Positions 37,707 through 48,455 of a stretch of 64,000 nt of DNA are shown piece after piece. The position numbers and the translations under genes are program-made. Origin of the DNA: Caulobacter sp. 602-2. Lineage in GTDB: Bacteria; Pseudomonadota; Alphaproteobacteria; Caulobacterales; Caulobacteraceae. How positions within the stretch are numbered: the first letter of the stretch is position 1; each line of letters opens with the position of its first letter. The DNA lies in the NCBI RefSeq assembly GCF_011043625.1, contig NZ_JAAKGT010000007.1, positions 124,001 to 188,000 on the forward strand, read 5' to 3'. The notes below the pieces were generated by a model. That model did no database searches. It worked only from the letters and a program-made list of their open reading frames with translations, and was not told the DNA's origin.

Positions 37707-38897
37707 ATGAAGCGCCTCGTCTCGACCCTGGCGGCCGCGTCCCTGCTCGCGTCCGCCGCTCCGGCCCTGGCCGACGATCCGCCGCCGCCTCTGCCCGACA
37801 ACGGCCTGGCCCGTACCCCGCCGATGGGCTGGAACAGCTGGAACAAGTTCGGCTGCAACGTCGACGAGACCCTGATCAGGCGCATGGCCGACGCCATGGT
37901 CGCCTCGGGCATGAAGGACGCCGGCTACGAATACGTCGTCATCGACGACTGCTGGCACGGCGAGCGCGATGCCCGCGGCGACATCCAGCCCGACCCCAAG
38001 CGCTTTCCCAGCGGCATGAAGGCGCTGGGCGACTACATCCATTCCAAGGGGCTGAAGTTCGGCATCTATTCCGACGCCGGCCTGAAGACCTGCGCCGGTC
38101 GTCCCGGCAGCCGCGGCTACGAGTACCAGGACGCCCGCCAGTACGCCGCCTGGGGCGTCGACTACCTGAAATACGACTGGTGCATGGCCGGCACGCAGGA
38201 CGCGCCGTCGTCCTACTACATCATGTCGGCGGCCCTTCAGGCCTCGGGCCGGGACATCGTCTTCTCGATCTGCGAGTGGGGCAATTCCAAGCCCTGGACC
38301 TGGGGCGCGTCGGTCGGAAACCTCTGGCGCACCACCGGCGACATCTACGACGCCTGGGAAGGCGTGAAGGGCTACAGCCTGGGCGTCATGAACATCCTCG
38401 ACAAGCAGGTCGAGCTCTACCCGCACGCCAGGCCAGGCCACTGGAACGATCCGGACATGCTGGAGGTCGGCAACGGCGGCATGACCACCCAGGAATACCG
38501 GGCCCACTTCAGCCTCTGGGCGATGCTGGCCGCCCCGCTGGTCGCCGGCAACGACATCGGCCACATGGACGCCGACACCAAGGCCATCCTGACCAACAAG
38601 GAAGTCATCGCCGTCGACCAGGATCCGCTCGGCGCCCAGGCGCGGCGGGTGTCCAAGCAGGGCGATCTGGAGGTCTGGGCGCGGCCCTTGAAGGGCGGCG
38701 GCCGGGCGGTCGTGCTGCTGAACCGCGGCCAGGCGCCGGCGACGATCGGCGTGGACTGGGCGATGCTCGACTACCCCGAAACCCTTCCGGCCAAGGTGCG
38801 CGACCTGTGGGCGGGCAAGGACCTGGGCGTTCGCAAGGGCGGCTATTCGGCCGAGGCGCCGGCCCATGGCGTCGTGATGATCAGGGTCACGCCCTGA
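37707..38897 (+). CDS. GH27 alpha-galactosidase
   Basis: This is an exported enzyme that cuts terminal alpha-1,6-galactose, for example from galactomannan. The signal peptide is residues 1-22. The GH27 start motif Pro-Pro-Met-Gly-Trp-Asn-Ser-Trp-Asn is at 38-46, and Val-Ile-Asp-Asp-Cys-Trp at 78-83. The nucleophile D157 lies in Leu-Lys-Tyr-Asp-Trp-Cys and the acid/base D212 in Trp-Arg-Thr-Thr-Gly-Asp. The length of 396 residues is typical. It opens the mannan locus; the kinase, isomerase, esterase and GH2 genes follow in the same direction after a short AT-rich gap. Confidence 0.94.
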   Translation: MKRLVSTLAAASLLASAAPALADDPPPPLPDNGLARTPPMGWNSWNKFGCNVDETLIRRMADAMVASGMKDAGYEYVVIDDCWHGERDARGDIQPDPKRFPSGMKALGDYIHSKGLKFGIYSDAGLKTCAGRPGSRGYEYQDARQYAAWGVDYLKYDWCMAGTQDAPSSYYIMSAALQASGRDIVFSICEWGNSKPWTWGASVGNLWRTTGDIYDAWEGVKGYSLGVMNILDKQVELYPHARPGHWNDPDMLEVGNGGMTTQEYRAHFSLWAMLAAPLVAGNDIGHMDADTKAILTNKEVIAVDQDPLGAQARRVSKQGDLEVWARPLKGGGRAVVLLNRGQAPATIGVDWAMLDYPETLPAKVRDLWAGKDLGVRKGGYSAEAPAHGVVMIRVTP

Positions 38898-38910
38898 CTT
38901 GTAGTATGAA

Positions 38911-38934
38911 TAAATAAAAAGTCTTTTTTTAATC
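38911..38934. promoter_or_regulatory. AT-rich near-palindrome between GH27 and kinase genes
   Basis: ATAAATAAAAAG is followed by TC and TTTTTTTAAT, giving an A-rich and a T-rich half. It resembles the sites at 48373-48398 and 50559-50580 in the same locus and could be a ROK repressor operator with a promoter for the kinase operon. It could also act as a weak terminator for the GH27 transcript. Confidence 0.4.
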
Positions 38935-39020
38935 TGGCGCGGTTGGCGGACCCAAGGTAAGCCTCTGACCGCTGGAGGTTGCGGCGTCCGGTGATGACGC
39001 GTGCGACGAGGGAGTATCGG

Positions 39021-39944
39021 GTGATCCAGATCGGGGTCGATTTCGGCGGAACCAAGATCGAGGCCGCGGCCCTCTCGCCGGAGGGACGCGTGCTGTCGAC
39101 GCTCCGCGCCGCCACGCCCGGCGACTACGACGCGGCGCTGAAGGTGGTGCGCGATCTCGTCGAGCGCACCGAGCAGGCGGTCGGCGGCAAGGGCACGGTG
39201 GGCGTGGGCGCGCCGGGCTCGGTGTCGCCGCGCACGGGCCTGATCCGCAACGCCAACACCACCTATCTGAACGGCCGCCGGTTCCGGGAGGATCTGGAGG
39301 CCGTCCTCGAACGCCCCATCCGCCTGGCCAACGACGCCAACTGCCTGGCCCTGTCTGAAGCGGTCGACGGCGCGGCGGCCGGCGCGCGCGTGACCTTCGC
39401 GGTCATCATCGGCACCGGCTGCGGCGGCGGTCTGGCCATCGACGGCAAGCTGGTCGAGGGCGCCAACGGCGTGGCGGGGGAGTGGGGCCACGTGCCGCTG
39501 CCCTGGCCCAAGGCCGAGGAGAGCCCGGGGCCGCAATGTTGGTGCGGCCGCCACGGCTGCCTTGAGACCTGGATTTCCGGCACCGGCTTCCGCCGCGACT
39601 TCCGCGAGCATGGCGGCGGCGACCTCAGTGGCGCTGCCATCGTCGAGGCCGCCGCCTCGGGCGACCCGGTCGCCCAGGGGGCGCTCGACCGCTATCTCGA
39701 CCGCCTGGCCCGCGGCCTGGGAGTCATCGCCGACATCGTCGACCCGGACGTTTTCGTGCTGGGCGGCGGCATGTCGAACGTCGAGCTGCTCTACGAGCGC
39801 CTGCCGGCGCTGGTCGGGCCGCACGTCTTCACCGACAATTGGGAGAGCCGCATCGTCAAGGCCCGCTGGGGCGACTCCTCCGGCGTGCGCGGAGCCGCGC
39901 GCCTGTGGAGCCAGGCCGACTGGGCCGGCGATGTCGCCGCTTGA
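39021..39944 (+). CDS. ROK-family sugar kinase (fructokinase-like)
   Basis: The GTG at 39021 is preferred: it follows GAGGGAG and starts directly at the ATP-binding motif Ile-Gly-Val-Asp-Phe-Gly-Gly-Thr-Lys. An ATG at 38994 would add nine residues. ROK landmarks are Asn-Asp-Ala-Asn-Cys-Leu-Ala-Leu-Ser-Glu, Ile-Gly-Thr-Gly-Cys-Gly-Gly-Gly, Gly-Glu-Trp-Gly-His and the zinc site Cys-Trp-Cys-Gly-Arg-His-Gly-Cys-Leu-Glu. There is no helix-turn-helix, so it is an enzyme and not a repressor. Next to a mannose-isomerase-type AGE gene, phosphorylation of fructose is the likely reaction. The stop overlaps the next gene by 14 bases. Confidence 0.87.
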   Translation: MIQIGVDFGGTKIEAAALSPEGRVLSTLRAATPGDYDAALKVVRDLVERTEQAVGGKGTVGVGAPGSVSPRTGLIRNANTTYLNGRRFREDLEAVLERPIRLANDANCLALSEAVDGAAAGARVTFAVIIGTGCGGGLAIDGKLVEGANGVAGEWGHVPLPWPKAEESPGPQCWCGRHGCLETWISGTGFRRDFREHGGGDLSGAAIVEAAASGDPVAQGALDRYLDRLARGLGVIADIVDPDVFVLGGGMSNVELLYERLPALVGPHVFTDNWESRIVKARWGDSSGVRGAARLWSQADWAGDVAA

Positions 39945-41103
39945 CGAGGCCCGCGCCGCCTGCGGCCGGCTGAAGCGCTGGCTGGCCGAGGCGGCGATCC
40001 CGCTCTGGAGCCAGGCCGGCGTCGACGCCTCGGGGGCTTTCGAGGAAAAGCTCGGCCAGGACGGCCGTCCGATCGCGAGCCTCCGCCGGGCCAGGGTGCA
40101 GCCCAGGCAACTCTACGCCCTGGTCGGCGCCGAGCGATTGGGGGCCGCTGTCGACCAGCGGACCGTGCGTCGCGGTCTGGCGGCCTTTCTCACCCGCTAC
40201 GTCAAGGCCAGCGGCCTGATCCGCGCTGCGGTCGACGACGATGGAAGGGTGCTGGACGACAGCGCCGTGCTCTATGATCAGGCCTTCGCTCTGTTCGCCC
40301 TGGCGGACATGGACGTCGTGCTGGGGCCGGCCGCCGAGGTCAGCGCCGAGGCCTTGCGACATGCCGTTCTGACCGCGTTCCGGCATCCCGTGGCCGGCTT
40401 CCACTCGACCTTTCCGCCCGACGGGGTGCTGCTGTCCAATCCGCACATGCACCTGTTCGAGGCCGCGCTGGCCTGGATCGAGGCCGACGGGGACGGCGAG
40501 TGGCGCGACCTGGCCATGGAGATCAAGGCGCTGGCCCTTGAGGTCTTCATCGACGACGAAGGCGCGTTGCGAGAGACCTTCGACGACGCCTGGCGCCCGG
40601 CGCCGGGTCTGGCGGGGCGCATCGTCGAACCCGGACATCAGTTCGAATGGGGATGGCTGCTGCTACGCTGGGCGGGGCTGGCCGATGATCCGGCCGACGC
40701 CCAGGCCTGTCGCAAGGCCGCGCTGCGGCTGATCGAGATCGGCGAGCGGCATGGCGTCGACAAGGGGCGCAACGTCGCGATCAACGCCTTGCTCGACGAT
40801 TTCTCGCCGCATGACGCGCAGGCGCGCCTGTGGCCGCAGACCGAACGCATCAAGGCCCACGCCCTGGCCGCGATCGAGACCGGCAAGGCCGAGCATTGGG
40901 CGCTGGCGGCCCAAGCCGTCTGTGGGCTGGAGGCCTATCTGGCCACGTCGACGCCTGGTCTCTGGTTCGATCGCCTGACGCCGGAGGGCCGGATGATCGA
41001 CGAGGCGGCGCCGGCCAGTTCGTTCTATCACATCGTCTGCGCCATCGAGGCCTTGAGCACGGCCCTGGCTCGCGCCGACACCCGGCTTCGCGTGGCCTCG
41101 TGA
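39931..41103 (+). CDS. AGE-family sugar isomerase, probably mannose isomerase
   Basis: This cytoplasmic 390-residue enzyme has an (alpha/alpha)6 barrel. Family motifs are Asn-Pro-His-Met-His-Leu-Phe-Glu-Ala, Glu-Pro-Gly-His-Gln-Phe-Glu-Trp-Gly-Trp-Leu-Leu, and Leu-Trp-Pro-Gln-Thr-Glu-Arg-Ile-Lys-Ala. These correspond to the catalytic His and substrate residues of the N-acylglucosamine epimerase/mannose isomerase superfamily. In a mannan locus with a fructokinase-type ROK kinase, mannose to fructose is the likely reaction; a cellobiose epimerase-like role is the alternative. The start at 39931 lies inside the end of the kinase gene, and the stop overlaps the GTG of the esterase. Confidence 0.88.
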   Translation: MSPLDEARAACGRLKRWLAEAAIPLWSQAGVDASGAFEEKLGQDGRPIASLRRARVQPRQLYALVGAERLGAAVDQRTVRRGLAAFLTRYVKASGLIRAAVDDDGRVLDDSAVLYDQAFALFALADMDVVLGPAAEVSAEALRHAVLTAFRHPVAGFHSTFPPDGVLLSNPHMHLFEAALAWIEADGDGEWRDLAMEIKALALEVFIDDEGALRETFDDAWRPAPGLAGRIVEPGHQFEWGWLLLRWAGLADDPADAQACRKAALRLIEIGERHGVDKGRNVAINALLDDFSPHDAQARLWPQTERIKAHALAAIETGKAEHWALAAQAVCGLEAYLATSTPGLWFDRLTPEGRMIDEAAPASSFYHIVCAIEALSTALARADTRLRVAS

Positions 41104-42581
41104 AGAGGGCTTCGGGCGTTCTCCTGACGGCTGCCCTGGCTGTGGCGGCGCCGGCGGCGGCCGATCCCGTCCGCGTACAGACGGTCGGCGGCCTGCTGGT
41201 CGGCGAGGAACGGGCGGACGGAAGCCAGGCCTTCCTGGGCGTTCCCTTCGCCCGCCCGCCGGTGGGCGATCTGCGCTGGAAGCCGCCGCAACCGATGCCG
41301 TCTTGGGAAGGCGAGCGAGCAGCGCGCGCTTCGGGGCCCGCCTGCCTGCAGGCCTCGCGCGGATGGAACGCGGCGGACGCCGCGCGCTCTAGCGAGGACT
41401 GTCTCTACCTCGACATCCGCTCGCCGCGACATGCGCCGGGCGCGCGCCTGCCCGTGATGGTCTGGATCCACGGCGGCGCCAACCACGCCGGTTCGGGAGC
41501 GGGTACGGTGGAGTCCGCCCTGGTCGACCAGGGCGTGGTGCTGGTCAGCGTGCAGTACCGCCTGGGCGTCTTCGGCTTCCTGTCGCATCCGGGGCTGAGC
41601 GGCGAGCAGGGCGGGGCTTCGGGCAACTACGCCCTGATGGACATCATCGCGGCCCTGCGATGGGTGCGCGACAACATCGGCGGCTTTGGCGGCGATCCGG
41701 CCAATGTCACCCTGTTTGGCCATTCGGCCGGCGGCCAGGACGTCGGTCTGGTGATGCTGAGCCCGGACGCGCGGGGCCTGTTCGCACGGGGGATCCTGCA
41801 GAGCGGAACGCCGGGCTTCGGCTTTCCGCCGCGCTCGCTGAAGCAGAACGAGGCGATCGGCGAAGACCTGGCGCATCGTGTCGGCGCAAGCTCGCTTGGC
41901 GACCTCAGGCGCGTCTCCGGCGCCGAGCTGCTGAAGGCGGCCGAGAGCCTGACGGCTCCCATCGACGACCAGGGCTTCATCTGGACCCAGGCGGTGATCG
42001 ACGGGCGCGTGCTGCCCGAGGCGCCTGAGGTCCTGCTCAAGGACCCGACGGTGAAGCCGATGATCGTCGGCTCCAGCGCCCGCGAGATCGGCCTGTTCGG
42101 CGGCGAGCCCGAACGCGCCCGGGCGTGGACCCGGCAGGCGTTCGGACCGCGGGCCTCGGAGGTTCTGGCCGTCTATGGCCTGGACGGCGCCTCGCCGCCT
42201 GTCGCAGATCCGGTGCGGGGCGACGCCGTGCTGCGGCTGGCGACCGACAGGATGTTCCGTTGTCCGGCCAACGAGACGGCGCGCCTGCGCCAGAAGGCCG
42301 GCGGCAAGGTCTGGCGTTACGAGCTGGAAGTTCCCGCGCCAGGCCAGGCGACCGTGGGGCACGGTTCGGAACTGCCCTACGTCTTCGATCGCCCCACGGA
42401 GGGGCGCCCGCCCATGCAGGCCTATTGGGCGGCGTTTGCTCGAACGGGCGATCCCAACACGCCCGGCGCGCCGCCGTGGCCGGCCGAGCGCGGCGCGGGC
42501 GAGCGGCTGGTCTTCGCCGCCTCCGGGCCGAGGGCCGAGACGGGCGAGGAGCCCGCCTGCCGGTTCCACACCCGACCCTAG
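41100..42581 (+). CDS. Exported type-B carboxylesterase
   Basis: It starts with GTG at 41100, overlapping the isomerase stop. The signal peptide is residues 1-22. The alpha/beta-hydrolase of the cholinesterase/para-nitrobenzyl esterase type has Trp-Ile-His-Gly-Gly-Ala (oxyanion hole, 122-127), Gly-Asp-Pro-Ala-Asn-Val-Thr-Leu-Phe-Gly-His-Ser-Ala-Gly-Gly with nucleophile S209, and a His in Gly-His-Gly-Ser-Glu-Leu-Pro-Tyr-Val-Phe. It is 493 residues long. In this operon it probably removes ester groups (acetyl or other) from mannan or its fragments. Confidence 0.9.
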   Translation: MKRASGVLLTAALAVAAPAAADPVRVQTVGGLLVGEERADGSQAFLGVPFARPPVGDLRWKPPQPMPSWEGERAARASGPACLQASRGWNAADAARSSEDCLYLDIRSPRHAPGARLPVMVWIHGGANHAGSGAGTVESALVDQGVVLVSVQYRLGVFGFLSHPGLSGEQGGASGNYALMDIIAALRWVRDNIGGFGGDPANVTLFGHSAGGQDVGLVMLSPDARGLFARGILQSGTPGFGFPPRSLKQNEAIGEDLAHRVGASSLGDLRRVSGAELLKAAESLTAPIDDQGFIWTQAVIDGRVLPEAPEVLLKDPTVKPMIVGSSAREIGLFGGEPERARAWTRQAFGPRASEVLAVYGLDGASPPVADPVRGDAVLRLATDRMFRCPANETARLRQKAGGKVWRYELEVPAPGQATVGHGSELPYVFDRPTEGRPPMQAYWAAFARTGDPNTPGAPPWPAERGAGERLVFAASGPRAETGEEPACRFHTRP

Positions 42582-42631
42582 ACCATCAGCAACAAGCGGC
42601 GACCAAGCCGCGCGCGGAGGAAACGAAGAGG

Positions 42632-45600
42632 ATGAAGACCCGCTCCAAATCCGTCCTGGTCGCCGGTTGCGCCCTGGCCCTGCTGGCGCCGTTGACGGCC
42701 GCCGGCCAGGCTTGGGGGCCCTACAACGCCGAGTTCCCAGCCGGCGGCGACGGCCTGTCGCGCCCGCTGGTCGGCGCTGCGGAAGGCCAGACCCTGCCGG
42801 CCGGCGCGCCCTGGTCGCTGTCGGCCTGGATCAAGACCTCCGAGACGCGGCCGGGCCAGGCGCTGGCGGCTGGGATCGGCGACCTCGCCAGCGGCCGGTT
42901 CCTCGCCGTCGGGCCCGATGGCTACGCCGTCGTCAGCGCCGGGACTGCGATAAGGGGCGGGAACGCGCCTCGCGCCGGCGACTGGCGGTTCGTCGCCGCT
43001 GTTTCTGACGGCGCCAGGGTGACCCTCTATGTCGACGGCAAGGCCGAGGCCCAGGGCGCCGCGCCCGCCGCCGCGACGCCGGCCATGGTCGCCCTGGGGC
43101 CGCGAAAGGCGCCGGGGTTCGCGCCCTTCGCCGGACAGGTTGCGGGTTTCCGCGCCGAAGGCCGAGCGCTCTCCGAGCGGGAGGTCGGAGCGCTGGCGGC
43201 CCGCCGGCCCGATCCCCTGACCGTGTTCGAGACCGGCAGTCCGACCTGGCCGGTGCAGGTGCGCCAGCAGGCCGGCCAAGTCACGCCGCAGGAGGCCTGG
43301 ACGCGCCCGGAGGGCAAGGGCGCGATCTCGGCGCCCGTCGCCAAGCCGCCCTATGCGGGTCCGGCGCTGGTCGAGGCCGGACCCGGTGCCTGGACGCTGA
43401 AGCGCTGGAGCCTGGCCGAGGCGCCCAAGGTGGTCGGGGAGGGGGCGGCGGTCTCGTCGGCCGGCTTTGACGCCAAGGGCTGGTATGCCGCCACCGTGCC
43501 CGGCACCGTGCTGACCACCCTGGTCGACCGCGGCGTCTATCCTGATCCCGACTACGGCCTCAACAACACCGTCATCCCCGAGAGCCTCAACCGGCAGGCC
43601 TACTGGTACCGGACGACCTTCGACGCGCCCTCGGCTATGGCCGGCAAGCGGCCACGCCTGACGTTCAAGGGCGTGAACTACGCGGCCGAGGTCTGGCTGA
43701 ACGGCGAAAAGCTGGGCGACATGAAGGGCGCCTTCGTGCGAGGGCGCTTCGAGGTCGCCGGCAAGCTCAGGCCCGTCGGCAACGTGCTGGCCGTGAAGGT
43801 CTCGCCGCCGCCGCATCCGGGCCTGGCGCACGAGGAGTCGCTGACCGCCGGCGTCGGCGAGAACGGCGGCATGATGGCGCTGGACGGTCCGACCTTCGTG
43901 GCCAGCGAGGGCTGGGACTGGATCCCCAGCGTCCGAGATCGCAACACCGGCCTGTGGCAGGACGTGGTGCTGGAGGCCTCCGGCGATGCGCGCCTGGGCG
44001 ACCCGCAGGTGGTCACCACCTTGCCCCACGTGGCTGGCAAGGCCGACAACAGCCTGGCCGAGGTCGAGATCCTGGCGCCGGTCGAGAACCTGTCGGACCG
44101 TCCGGTGGAGGTCACGGTGACGGCCGCCTTCGACGGCGTCACGGTGTCCAAGACGGCGACCGCGGCGCCAGGCGTATCGAGCGTCCGAATGACGCCGGCC
44201 GAGTTCCCGCAGCTGGCGATCGCCAATCCCAGGCTCTGGTGGCCCAACGGCTATGGCGAGCAGGCCCTGCACGACCTGACCCTGACGGCGACGGTGGACG
44301 GCCGGTCCTCGGACGAAAAGCGCCTGCGGTTCGGCATCCGCCAGGTGACCTACGAGCTTTCCCTGATGAACCCGGCCGGTCATCTGCGGCGCGTCGAGGT
44401 CGATTTCTCCAAGGCCAGGCAGCTGGGCCAGGACATCACCGACGGCAGCCACGAGGGCATCCGCAAGGTGGTCGACGGCTGGGCGACCTCGCTGACGGCG
44501 CAGGGCGAGGCCTCGCCGGCGGTGCGCGACGTTGCCGAGACGGGCCTGGCGCCGCACCTGGTGCTGAAGGTCAACGGCGTGAAGATCGCCGCGCGGGGCG
44601 GCAACTGGGGCACGGACGACTGGCGCAAGCGCATCGAGCGCGAGCGGCTGGAGCCCTATTTCCGGCTGCACAAGGAGGCGGGCCTCAACACCATCCGCAA
44701 CTGGGTGGGCCAGAACACCGAGGAGCCGTTCTACGACCTGGCCGACGAGTACGGCCTGCTGGTGCTCAACGACTTCTGGGCCTCGACCCAGGACTACCAG
44801 CTCGAACCCCAGGACGTGCCGCTGTTCCTGGCCAACGCCGCCGACGTCGTCAGGCGCTATCGCAACCATCCCTCGATCGTGCTGTGGTTCGGCCGCAACG
44901 AGGGGGTGCCGCACCCGATCCTCAACGAGGGCCTGGAGGCCCTGGTCCACGACCTGGACGGCACGCGCTGGTACACCGGCAGCTCGAACCGCGTGAACCT
45001 GCAGAACAGCGGGCCCTACAACTACCGTGAGCCGGAAACCTACTTCACCGAGCACGCCAAGGGCTTTTCGGTCGAGGTCGGCACGCCGTCGTTCCCGACC
45101 CTTGAGGCGTTTTCGGCCGCAGTGCCCGCGCCCGACCGCTGGCCGATCAGCGACACGTGGGCCTATCACGACTGGCATCCCACCGGGAACGGCGCGACCA
45201 AGACCTTCACCGACGCCATGGCCCGCAAGCTCGGGGCGCCCGTCAGCCTGGAGGACTTCGAACGCAAGGCCCAGCTGATGAACTACGAGACGCATCGGGC
45301 GATTTTCGAGGGCATGAACCAGGAGCTCTGGACGAAGTCTTCGGGCCGGCTGCTGTGGATGACCCAGCCCGCCTGGCCCTCGACCATGTGGCAGATCCTC
45401 AGTCACGACTACGACACCCACGGCGCCTTCTACGGGACCAAGGCCGCGGCCGAACCCGTCCACGTTCAGATGAGCCTCGCCGACCACGCGCTGGCGGTGG
45501 TCAACAACACGACCGCGCCGGTGGCCGGGGCGAAGCTGCGGACGCGCGTGCTGGACCTGTCGGGCAAGCTGCTCTCCGACCAGACCGACGCCGTGGACGC

Positions 45601-46056
45601 GGCCGCCAACGCCGTGACCGCCGGACGGGCGCTGGAGCTGGGCCTTAAGGCCGGCGAGGCGACTGTGGTGCGGCTCGACCTGACCGGCCAGGACGGCGCG
45701 GTGCTGTCGCGCAACCTCTACTGGGTCGGCGCCGACGACGCGGGCGAGCGGCGGCTGTCGGCGATGACGGCCCAGTCGGTGACGCTGTCGGCCAGGTCCG
45801 GAAAGACGGGCAAGGGCGAAGGCGTCGTCGCAGTCACTCTCTCCAACACAGGGCCTGCTCCGGCCCTGAACGCCAAGCTGACCCTCGTCGACGCCAAGGG
45901 CGAACGCATCCTGCCGGCCTACTATTCGGACAACTACGTCTCGCTGCTGCCGGGCGAGACGCGGACGGTGGAGATCCGCCATCCGGCCGGGGCGGGGAAG
46001 GGGGCGAGGGTCGCGCTGCGCGGCTGGAACGTCACGCCTCGCGTCGAGACGGTGCG

Positions 46057-46060
<4 letters not shown>
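42632..46060 (+). CDS. GH2 beta-mannosidase-like enzyme with N-terminal LamG domain
   Basis: The ATG at 42632 follows GAAGAG and gives a signal peptide (residues 1-26). Residues 40-190 form a LamG/concanavalin-like beta sandwich (Trp-Ser-Leu-Ser-Ala-Trp-Ile-Lys-Thr, Val-Thr-Leu-Tyr-Val-Asp-Gly-Lys), which may bind glycan. The GH2 sugar-binding, immunoglobulin-like and barrel domains follow (about 250-1000). The acid/base Glu is in Trp-Phe-Gly-Arg-Asn-Glu-Gly and the nucleophile is probably the Glu of Ser-Val-Glu-Val-Gly. The Glu-Val-Gly form recalls endo-beta-mannosidase and exo-glucosaminidase subgroups. At 1142 residues it is larger than ordinary GH2. It is co-transcribed with the carboxylesterase and SGNH esterase. 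Confidence 0.9.
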
Positions 46061-47087
<1,027 letters not shown>

Positions 47088-48299
47088 TCAGGTCTTCTGC
47101 AGGGCCGCGCGCGAGGGCAACAGGCGTTCGATGATCGGCAGGATGGCCGCGCCCATGGCCGGCGCGTCGGCGGCGAGGGCCGCGCGCTGCACCGGGGCGA
47201 GGGCGGGCACGCCGGGAATGGCGGCCAGCTTGGTCTCCAGCGCGGCGGCCAGGCGGTCGACCAGGCTCTCGGGCAGGCGGCCGCCGATATAGACCGCCTG
47301 CGGATTGATCAGGCAGCTGACGGCCACCATCGGTCTGGCCAGCAGGTCGGCGGCCAGATCGATCCAGGCCTCGACGGCGTCCAGGCCCTTGGGCGAGAGG
47401 GTCTCCAGGTCGCCCGGAGCGGCGATCGAGAAGCCGTTGTTCTCGAGGAACTGGGCGAGCGCCGACAGCGACACCGCCTCCTGCAGGGTGGCCACGTCGA
47501 TGCGCGGCGAGCTCACCGGCAGGAAGCCGAGCTCGCCGCTGCGACCCTGGGCGCCGCGGAAGTATTCGCCCTCGACCACCAGTCCGCCGCCCAGGCCCGA
47601 GGTGACCAGCACGTAGAAGAAGCTGGGCGCGTTCATGCCGTGGCCGAAATGCAGTTCGCCCAGCGCGGCGGCGGCGGCGTCGTTCTCGACGGTCACCGGC
47701 AGGTCGTGGCGGCGCGACAGCAGCTCGCGCACGTCGGTGGTGTTCCAGGCCCCGTACTCGGCGGGCCGATGGGGCAGGTCGACGCGGGCCATGTCGTCGG
47801 GCATGGCCACGCCCACGCCGATGATCCGCTCGGCCTCGACGCCCTTGGTCTTGAGGAAGCTCTTCCAGTTGGTCTCGAAGAACTCGGCCACCGCGTCGGG
47901 GCCGGCGAAGGCGACCTCCCAGGTCGAACGCGCCCGCACCTGGCCGGCGAAGTCCAGCAGCAGGATGGTGACGTGGTCGCGGTCGATGTTGAGGCCGATC
48001 GAGAAGCAGCCGTCGGGATTGACCGCCAGCGTCATGGCCGGCTGGCCGCGGCCGCCGTGCAGCTTGCCCGCCTCGACGATCAGGCCGTCGTCCAGCAGGC
48101 GCTTGGTGATGTTGGTGATGGCCGGCACGGTCAGGCCGGTCAGGGCGGCGATTTCGGGCTTGGTCTTGGCGCCGCCGATGCGGATCGACTGCAGGGTGAC
48201 TCGCTGGTTGTAGTCGCCGGCTCGCTCCAGATTCGTGCCGGACAGGCTCGGACCGGCTTGCGAGGTCTTGCGGGCGGGGCTTTTGGGCGACTGGCTCAT
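47088..48299 (-). CDS. ROK-family transcriptional repressor
   Basis: The 403-residue product combines an N-terminal winged helix-turn-helix (about residues 28-85; Thr-Lys-Pro-Glu-Ile-Ala-Ala-Leu-Thr-Gly-Leu-Thr) with a C-terminal ROK sugar-binding domain. It lacks the Cys-x-Cys-Gly zinc motif found in the kinase at 39021, which is seen in some regulators. It is divergent from the GH5 mannanase gene and is the obvious local repressor of the mannan locus, probably released by mannose or a derivative. The near-palindrome at 48373-48398 lies 74 bases upstream of its start and is a candidate site. Confidence 0.9.
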   Translation of the reverse strand: MSQSPKSPARKTSQAGPSLSGTNLERAGDYNQRVTLQSIRIGGAKTKPEIAALTGLTVPAITNITKRLLDDGLIVEAGKLHGGRGQPAMTLAVNPDGCFSIGLNIDRDHVTILLLDFAGQVRARSTWEVAFAGPDAVAEFFETNWKSFLKTKGVEAERIIGVGVAMPDDMARVDLPHRPAEYGAWNTTDVRELLSRRHDLPVTVENDAAAAALGELHFGHGMNAPSFFYVLVTSGLGGGLVVEGEYFRGAQGRSGELGFLPVSSPRIDVATLQEAVSLSALAQFLENNGFSIAAPGDLETLSPKGLDAVEAWIDLAADLLARPMVAVSCLINPQAVYIGGRLPESLVDRLAAALETKLAAIPGVPALAPVQRAALAADAPAMGAAILPIIERLLPSRAALQKT

Positions 48300-48372
48300 C
48301 TGTGCTCTGGCTTAGCACCTGCGGCGTGGCCCGCGAAAGGTCGGTGTCGGCGACCGACAGGCCTGCGGGGTG

Positions 48373-48398
48373 AAATAAAGAAACTTGCTTTCCTTTAT
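48373..48398. promoter_or_regulatory. AT-rich near-palindrome, candidate ROK operator
   Basis: ATAAAGAAA (48375-48383) is matched by TTTCCTTTAT on the other side; the reverse complement of the right arm is ATAAAGGAAA, so the arms differ by one base. It lies between the divergent repressor and mannanase genes, 57 bases from the mannanase start. It is flanked by GC-rich DNA, which makes it stand out. Confidence 0.5.
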
Positions 48399-48455
48399 GT
48401 CTTGCGCCGACTCCGCGCCGTTGTCACCGTCCGGCGCTCGCAAGGGGAGGCAGCG